From NCBI RefSeq assembly GCF_023898315.1, contig NC_064619.1:348822650-348886649 (forward strand): 64,000 bases of DNA, given 5' to 3'. Shown here in pieces: positions 57,306 through 64,000 of this stretch. Every line of letters starts with the position of its first letter. The first letter of the stretch is position 1. Below the pieces are notes generated by a model. That model saw nothing but the letters and a program-made list of their open reading frames with translations. It was not told where the DNA came from and did no database searches. The position numbers were made by a program, and so were the translations under genes. The DNA comes from Schistocerca nitens. Its lineage: Eukaryota > Arthropoda > Insecta > Orthoptera > Acrididae.

Positions 57306-58621
57306 TACACACATCAAAAAAGTTTTGCATAACCTCGGTTGCGAGTGTTCCAGAACCTGTACAGAGAATTGGAATAGAGATCAACAAAAACATCATTTCC
57401 GTCGTTTTCATTGATCATCAAAACCAAACATTTCATGTTGTACCACCATACAGTGAGACCTTAAGTGGTGGCGGTCCAGATTGTTCTACACACCGGTACC
57501 TGTAATACCCAGTGGCACGTCCTCTGGCATTGATGCATGCCTGTATTGGTCGTGGCACTCTATCCACAAGTTCATCAAGGCACTGTTGGTCCAGATAGTC
57601 CCACTCTGCAACGGCGATTCGGCGTAGATAATTCAGAGTGATTAGTGGGTCACGTCGTCCGTGAACAGCGCTTTTCAATCTATCTCACGCATGTTCGATA
57701 GGGTTCATGTCTTGAGAACATGCTGGCTGTTCTAGTCGAGCGATGTCGTTATCCTGAAGGAAGTAATTCACAAGACGTGCACGATGGGGACTCGAATTGT
57801 CGTCCATGAAGACGATTGCCTAGCTATTATACTAGCGATATGGTTGAACTATCAGTCGGAGGATGGCATTCACATATCGTGCTGCCGTTTCTGGGCCTTC
57901 CATGACCACCAGAGGCGTACGTCGGCCCCACATAATGCCACCTCAAAACAGCAGGGAACCTCCACTTTGCTGCACTCGCTGGACAGTGTGTCTAAGGAGT
58001 TCAACCTGACCTGGTTGCCTCCAAACACTATTATGACTCTTGTCTGGTTGAAGGTATATGCGACACTCAACAGTGATGAGAACGTGATGCCAATCCTGAG
58101 CGTTCTATACAGTATGTTGTTGGGCCCATCTGTACTACACTGCATGGTGTCGTGGTTGCAAAGATGGACCTTGCCATGATGTCAGAAGTGAAGTTGTGCA
58201 TCATGCAGCCTATTGCACCTAGTTTAAGTCGTAACACGACGTTCTGTGCTGCACGAAAAGCATTATTCAATATGGTGGCGCTGCTGTGAGGGTTCCTCAG
58301 AACCATAATCCGTAGGTAGCGGTCATCCACTGCAGTAGTAGCCCTTGGGTGGCCTAAGCGAGGCATGCAATTGACAGTTCCTGTCTCACTGTACCTCCCG
58401 TGTGGAAACAACATCACTTTGGATCACTCCGAGACGCCTGGACACTTTCCTTGTTGAGAACGCGCTGGCCGCTGTGGCCGAGCTGTTCTAGGCACTTCAG
58501 TCCGGAACCGCGCTGTTGCTAAAGCGGCAGGTTCGAATCCTGCCTCGGTAATGGATGTGTGTGATGTCCTTAGGTTAGTTAGGTTTATGTACTTCTAAGT
58601 GTAGGGGACTGATGACCTCAG
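56902..58621 (-). repeat. Right arm of the 3.4-kb palindrome
   Basis: Mirror of 55196-56900. This arm is continuous with the full SINE tail and the distal Tc1 end, so it preserves the original insertion; the left arm is the truncated copy. Confidence 0.97.
57433..58417 (-). pseudogene. Tc1-like transposase, right arm copy, broken
   Basis: Minus-strand mirror of the left-arm pseudogene, with the same N-terminal block (58417-58067), the same loss of the first catalytic aspartate (HVLITVECRIYL), and the same C-terminal frame (57678-57433; WDYLDQQCLDELVDRVPRP). A few private substitutions exist (for example HGRYSETG here versus HERYRETG in the left arm). The shared lesions show that the copy was dead before it was duplicated. 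Confidence 0.9.
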
Positions 58622-58661
58622 ATATTAAGTCCCACAGTGCTTAGAGCCATTTCAACCATTT
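58464..58661 (+). mobile_element. SINE family A inside the Tc1 element, 11-bp TSD
   Basis: Head GCTGGCCGCTGTGGCCGAGC, B box GGTTCGAATCC, full tail to CATTTCAACCATT. Flanks GTTGAGAACGC (58453-58463) and GTTGAGAGCGC (58662-58672). Confidence 0.95.
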
Positions 58662-58977
58662 GTTGAGAGCGCTTTCTGGCATAAAGTAATAATGCGGACG
58701 CGATCGAACCACGGTATTTACCGATTAGTCATGGTTGAACTACAGACAACACAGCCGTGTATCTCCTTCCTAGTGGAATGACTGGAGCTGATCGGCTGTC
58801 GGAACTGCTCCGTCTAACTGGCGCTCCTCATGCATGTTTGTTTACATCTTTGGGCGGGTTCAGTGACATTTCTGAACAGTCAAAGGACTGTGTCTGTGAT
58901 ACAATTCCACAATCAAAGTCTATCTTCAGGAGTTCTGGGAACTGGGGTGACGCAAAACGTTTTTCGATGTGTGTGTA

Positions 58978-59952
58978 ACTGTCACTCAGTTGTTTCAAGC
59001 ACAGCAATTTCATCTTTCATTTCTTAAACATGTGGAAGTCACGAAATGGAAGATACACATTACTGAGAAAGCGCACTATTACATGTAAGTAACAACGAAC
59101 ATATCAGAATAATGCTTAACTTTGACGATTAGCAAAGTCTCAGAATGTGTTACAAACCTGAAGAGGAGATAAAAATATTTTGTTTCCCAGTGGTGTGCGA
59201 ACCTGCGACGTTTGCCAAAGTAGCTTGTTGCTTTACCCACTGTGCTACTTCCATTCGTTTATAAGCAGTGGTCTATTCCACATCATCCCTGTCGAGAGAG
59301 TCGCAGGCTTACTTAGTTACCGAATGATGCGGGCGTAAACCGCAAATGCATGACATTTTGGAAGGTTTCCTCTACCATGTTTCACAAAATTCCCTTGCAC
59401 TGTTACTTAAAAGTTTTAAAGGCGTTTCTATGATTAATAAGTAAGCCATTTGCGGAAAAAAATACGTGAAGTCACTAGTAATTTCAGTAACACTCACATG
59501 ATACACGTTAGCAGAGCCGAACTTTTGAAATGTAATGATTTTTTAGACACATAATTACGTAAAATTAACAGGTATTTTGTGAGAATATTGACGGAAACTG
59601 TTTTTTATGTTATAATCATTCACAGTAACAACAATTCAAATCATATTTCCAACAAATGAAAACATGTACTATGTACTCACTTTCCACCTGGACGCATCCT
59701 GGTGATTCTTCAGTAACATAATCACTAAATCCGGTGTTAAAACCACTCAATGTGTTTAAAATAACCAATTATAAGTGTAAATAAACCAAAACATACCGAA
59801 ATCCAAAACCTTCCGGTACAGTCGTCGAATAAATCGGCAGGAGGACCGATGGATAACAGGTGTCAGATGCTTACTGAATAGGAACTTCGAATAAAGAACC
59901 GACAGTGGCGTCACTACCGAGGCTGACCTACTGCACCGATCGGTATGAACGG
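58978..59952. other. Unassigned DNA with a tRNA-like remnant
   Basis: Part of the unclassified TIR element or older DNA. At 59188-59255 the minus strand shows AGTAGCACAGTGGGTAAAGC and GGTTCGCACACCACTGG, reminiscent of A and B boxes of a worn tRNA-derived repeat. No coding signal. Confidence 0.35.
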
Positions 59953-60145
59953 TACAGAATAGGGCCCGTGTTGTGGGTAAGTGCTCTACCAACTGAGCTA
60001 CTCCTTGCTTCCAGGAGTGCTAGTTCTTCAAGATTCGCAGGAGAGTTTCTGTGAAGTTTGGAAGGTACAAGATGAGATACTGGCGGAACTAAAGCTGTGA
60101 GGATGGGTCGTGAGTCGTGTTTCGGTATCTCAGTCGGTAAATTTT

Positions 60146-61250
60146 GAGTATTCCATGTTGTGGCGACAGTGGAAGGCTTCATCTTTAAATAGGCAATCAG
60201 TTGTGGAAAAGGAATAGGTGAAAATTTTAACTGAAGAATGAGGATCCATGTTCATTCATTTGGAGGGCTTATATATTTCAGTGGCAGGATGGGAGTCGAA
60301 TTTTGATTTTATTCCGTTAACTTTCGATCTCAAGTTTGACATTTCCAATCGCAGCAGCCAGTCACGGGGTGACAGACCGTGGTGTGGGGTGGGGTGGGTG
60401 CTTGTGATTGTTTGGAGCAAGAAGTGGTGAAGGTGAGAGCAGCTAGGCTGGAATTTGGACTAATGGTAATACGTAGAAGTTTATGCAAGAGGTCAGTTTG
60501 GACGTTGGTATTGGGTTATTTGATCGGGATCGAATCCCTGGGGACTATCTGCTGCATGGCTGAGTATATTTTTGATTTCATAGGTTTAGGTTTTGTGTGT
60601 TCAGTAATTTTGTTTGTGAATAGGAGAGGAGGATGGAGTAACACAATAGGTCTGGGAGGGGTAATCACGGCAGTCACGTGTTCAGCATTGTCAGGCTTGG
60701 TTTCGTGATGTCAGGAGTGGTACGTGTATGTCGTTTGGAAGATGTTTTTGAGAGTGACTGTGGAATGGGAGCTGGTGGGATATGACTTCGTTGGTTACCT
60801 GAAGGTTAGGTGCTTGCTTAAATAGCAGTCTAAGTGTAGGGAAATTTCGGCAGGGGAAATAAACAGAAGGTTGGGACAGAAGAGGAGAGGAGTTTGTAGG
60901 AAAGGGAGGGACGATATGCGGTGGTGAGTGTAATAGTTGTTCTTGTCGTGGTAGGAGATGCATGAGAAGGGGATTTGTAGATAAAAATCCTAGATGGGAA
61001 TTCGTTTGGATCGTGGGAAGTTGATTGAGGTCTAGGATGATATTATGGTTAGTGACAAGGTAGACGGCAGTTGACTGCGACGACACAAACGAGATAAGAC
61101 ACCAAGCGAAGAGATGAGTGGGTGGACACGTGGAAGGGCAGTAGACAAAGGGGGAGCGATGAAGACACCAGCACTTGGGCAATATGCGACGACACGTGGG
61201 AAGACACGTGGGAAGACCAACTCATAGACAACAGGTGACAACTCACAGCA
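60146..61250. other. Purine/GT-skewed unassigned DNA
   Basis: From about 60380 to 61250 the plus strand is rich in G and poor in C, which leaves long pyrimidine-coded frames on the minus strand (163 codons at 60691-61182, proline/serine/leucine-rich). A short tandem ACACGTGGGAAG lies at 61192-61215. I recognise no domain. The skew might reflect a TE untranslated region or transcription-linked bias. Confidence 0.3.
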
Positions 61251-64000
61251 CTAGTATGTCCAGCATGTAGACAAACTTGCGGGAACTACACACTGGAGAT
61301 GAGGTGACCAACACGTAGACGAACATATGGTGGTGACATACAGTGGCGATCGACACAAGGGTGAACAGGCAGGATAAAACAATGTACCCGAGAGTGGCTG
61401 TAGCCAGTCCAGGAAAGAAAAACGACGACTACAGTGAATTGCAAATTTTGGCTTTTACCAGAGAGTGACTAGCTGATTTTTCAATTAATTGTGCAGTGCA
61501 TGCAAAGGCAACTTGTGCCTGGTACGTTGTCTACCCCACTTTGGTCGTGGACGTATCTTTGTCGAAGCCGTGCCCCCTGCAGAGGGCAATAAATCTGTTG
61601 AAAAACGGTGTTTAAGACATGAATGCTCTTGATAAAGTCGTTGCTCTCGTGGGAGCGCAAGTTTGAATATTGCCATTAGCGGCAGCCGTTGAAAGCAGGA
61701 GCTGTTCAGCATCGACGCAGTTATGCCGTGTGGTACATGTTCTGGAACGGCGAGGAGTTGGCTTTATTATTTAGCTAGCGAACTAACCAATTCATTTCCG
61801 GTTAGAAACTACCTATTCTGAGCTGTGGTTAGGAAGTGCAAAATCTTGGACTCTTCTTGAATTTGTGCTGACTTCGTGTGGCTTGTATGTGCTTTTACAA
61901 TTACCTTGTGAGTGCCATATTTCTGTTTAATTCGTAATTCTGCAGAACCTTATTCGTATTGGTTCGCAGTTGTGTGCCTTGAGTAAATTGTATGGTAAGT
62001 GATAGGCCGTTTTGGCTAAATCCTTTTTAAGTCTGAGTGTTTACAGTCAACAGCGAGTGACTGTGCTTTTGGTATCACGTACTTAACTGGTGTAGCACAT
62101 GATTCTACAGCACATCGTACAAGAATCTAGTTTAAAGTTGTTTGCGGTAGCATGTCTTGAGCAACTTGTTTGACAAGTCAGACTGCAATTGTAAATCCTT
62201 TGTTCTGTTGAGTGTTCGGAAATGAACACCGATTGGGTATGTACGTGTGATTTTCTTGTGCATTAACTGGCTTTACGTATTTGTGTAGTAGTTGCTTCGC
62301 TGTACAATTGCCAGAAACCTCGTGTCAGTGTGAGGTTGGCGTCTTCTGTTTCAACGGTGCGACGGACGCACGTGACAGGCTAAAATATTTTGAGGAACTA
62401 TGTTGAGTAAAGACGACCACAGCGGACTTGGTATATTTTGCTTGAAGTTATGTTGCTAATACTGTTGCGTATTATCGGCCTGCTCGAGACTAAGACTTTT
62501 CCTACATAGTATTCGGCTTTGGGAAATTTATGCTGTGGGTACTGATTCACCGTTGTGTATGAGCCAGTCTAGCTGGATCCGATCGGTCAGTGACCGCTTT
62601 CTGTGACCGGTGGACAAGTGGCGCCTGAGGCGAGAGAGTCCTGCTGTAACGTGCGCAGAGCGGCGTTAGGCTCAGTCGGCGGCAAGCTCTTGTGTGTGGA
62701 GTTGCTCTGCAAGAGACTGGTCGTTAGGGAGGTGTGGTAGCTTCTGTTGATGTTTTCTCCCTGGAATATGGCCGTGGTTAAGAAACGAAAGGGCGAGGCC
62801 TCGGTGATGGTGCGGAATTCATCTTCTTGTTGTCTTTGCAGTACGGATGAGACGTAAAGGTGAAGTTCCTTTAGTACCCTTTAATAGCGAATGACGTTTG
62901 CTTTCTGTCAAATCACAATGACCTTCTTCTGAAATGTCTGTAGCCATAAGAGATGACAGAATTGACATCATAATCACCATTTGGTGTATTGTAGCAATTG
63001 TGTGTAAGGCATTACTATTCTTGGATTGGCAAATGAGATTTTAAACCTTGTGTTTTTAACATCAATCATATCGTGAAATTAATAAGAAAAAATTTGGATA
63101 CGTGACGTTGTACTTCTGGTAACATGCTGTTTTAAACTGTGTTAGCTATTGCCAAGCCTTGGTCGCATGAAGGTATACTGTGACTTCATATGTGGGTTAT
63201 AGTGGGTTTGTATAATGGGCGTGGTACATCCCAGCTGGCTGGGGCAATGTAGTTACACATAAGTGGTAAATAGCGATTATAAATTTGGTGATCTGCGTCC
63301 TAGGCGTTAGATGGTCCTTATCCTATTTCATTCTCATTCTATTGTACTTCAGACGTCTTGGTCACCTTTGTTATTATTAGTTGCGTCTTTGCCAGCTTAT
63401 TGACAGAGTTTAAGATATTGCCGTAACTATTTGAATTTTACGGTTGCTGTAGCTGTCGGTATCATGGGAATGCCACCGCAGCTTATCTGTGTTTGCCCTG
63501 GGGTACATACGTTCCGCGTCGGCGGAACGCAAGGACCGCCCCGTGGCCCGTATTTCGGCGATGCGGTTTCCTTTTGCCAGTCCAGCTGCGGGATCGCAGT
63601 GCTCGGGGCGATAGCTTGTGTCTGTGGGCTTCTGTCGCCTGCTCCAGGCATTTATACCTAACTTATCTTCTGTTTCAGTAAGCAACATTTATTACTTTAA
63701 ATTATTTTGCCTCTACCTTTAAAGGCTACTCAGTCTTTTCATTGTTCAGATCATTCTCGGCACGTGGATGTTAACATTAATCGTTGTTTATGTTGTAGAG
63801 TTTTTCTGCTTCAGAGGCTGGGTTTAATATTGATTGTCTAGAATAGTCTTTATATAGGTTTCCTCAGTTCAAAGTTGAAGACACCTACACCTGATTGAGA
63901 GGCTTAGGGATTTGTTTCAGAAAATTTAAATTAAATTACCACATAGTCAATTCTTACTATTTAATATTAATTGTGCTGATTATTTAGCATTTTAGGATTT
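61251..64000. other. Unassigned right end of the window
   Basis: No known TE domain, SINE or TIR seen. GC-richer stretches at 62570-62850 and 63440-63660 carry short frames (for example MAVVKKRKGEASVMV from 62768; 92 codons on the minus strand at 63410-63688). A primer-binding-site-like word TGGCGCCTGA at about 62621, preceded by CA-AG, could mark the end of an LTR, but the opposite LTR is not in view. Confidence 0.3.

Larger units (their letters stand above)
57306..58977 (-). mobile_element. Tc1-like element, right arm, complete ends
   Basis: The left end TACACACATCAAAAAAGTTT and the reverse complement of the right end (TACACACACATCGAAAAACG) form the TIR, continuing TTTTGC.T-ACC and GTTCC. 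TA lies at both ends (57306-57307, 58976-58977). It contains the minus-strand transposase pseudogene and a family A SINE (58464-58661). Confidence 0.92.
54668..59964. mobile_element. Unclassified DNA element with perfect 12-bp TIRs
   Basis: CCCTATTCTGTA at 54668-54679 pairs exactly with TACAGAATAGGG at 59953-59964. The outside sequence is the two halves of one fold-back repeat. The flanking words GCCTGTGG and CCCGTGTT are only partly alike, so the target duplication is worn or the boundary is off by a base. Without the inserted Tc1 palindrome, roughly 1.5 kb of own sequence remains (54680-55195 and 58978-59952) plus possibly the palindrome centre. No transposase was recognised, so it is non-autonomous or too decayed. 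Confidence 0.6.
54561..60145. repeat. tRNA-headed fold-back repeat, copy 3, split by a TE
   Basis: Left part 54561-54667: CAGAATGAAATTTTCACTCT, AACTTCCTGGCAGATTAAAA, GCCGGACCGAGACT, GGACATTTGCC. Right part 59965-60145: GTAAGTGCTCTACCAACTGA then GCTACT, the body, and near 60105-60143 a second A-box-like run (GTTTCGGTATCTCAGTCGG). The two parts join at the tRNA-like head, the same place that is continuous in the copy at 47.6 kb. The interval between them is therefore an insertion. Confidence 0.75.

Noticed and set aside
37686-63533. 16-bp match CGCGTCGGCGGAACGC at 37.69 and 63.52 kb
   Set aside because: Flanks do not match; a single GC-rich word of this length is compatible with chance.

Overview
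This window is eukaryotic, intron-era 'junk-rich' DNA and almost certainly comes from a large insect genome. An orthopteran (grasshopper/locust, Schistocerca-like) is the best guess. The guess rests on the very high copy number of one tRNA-headed SINE (13 copies here) and on the mix of Tc1/mariner, RTE-like LINE, jockey/CR1-like LINE, Ty3/gypsy and piggyBac debris. No intact host gene, rRNA gene or functional tRNA gene could be supported. Every protein-like signal recognised is a decayed transposable-element (TE) protein with stops and frameshifts.

Layout. 1-2 kb: GC-rich then AT-rich unassigned DNA. 2.0-7.2 kb: a minus-strand Ty3/gypsy internal region (gag, protease, RT, RNase H, integrase in order) without recognisable LTRs. 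7.2-10.4 kb: nothing recognised. 10.4-12.5 kb: a minus-strand LINE composite followed by a SINE. 14.9 kb: a SINE with 12-bp target-site duplications (TSDs). 15.8-16.5 kb: a solo-LTR-like repeat. 17.4-20.5 kb: a minus-strand piggyBac transposase relic cut in two by a plus-strand RTE-like LINE. 21.2-24.7 kb: a dispersed repeat, a second SINE type, a Tc1 element with TA target sites holding a SINE, a LINE 3' stub and another SINE. 25.4-26.9 kb: two MITEs. 27.4-29.4 kb: a mariner-related element with about 120-bp terminal inverted repeats (TIRs) holding a SINE. 30.9-32.6 kb: a three-level nest (SINE inside mariner inside a different SINE). 34.3-37.2 kb: a long RTE-like LINE. 37.9-39.3 kb: another LINE RT plus SINE. 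41-44.2 kb: a zinc-knuckle gag/ORF1 relic and a jockey/CR1-like LINE. 44.7-50.5 kb: tRNA-headed fold-back repeats, SINEs and a 399-bp tandem duplication. 48.2-53.5 kb: two diverged copies of an unknown segment of about 1.3 kb. 54.6-60.1 kb: a fold-back repeat split by an unclassified element with perfect 12-bp TIRs, which itself contains a spacer-less palindrome of about 3.4 kb built from a Tc1 element plus SINE. 60.1-64 kb: unassigned DNA.

The interest lies in the insertion order that can be read from nests and target-site duplications, in SINEs that share one tail but carry different tRNA heads, and in the long palindrome at 55.2-58.6 kb. In the palindrome both arms share the same SINE and the same lost catalytic residue, so the inverted duplication happened after the Tc1 copy was already dead. 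All calls were made by eye; family names rest on motif recognition, and no database search was run.
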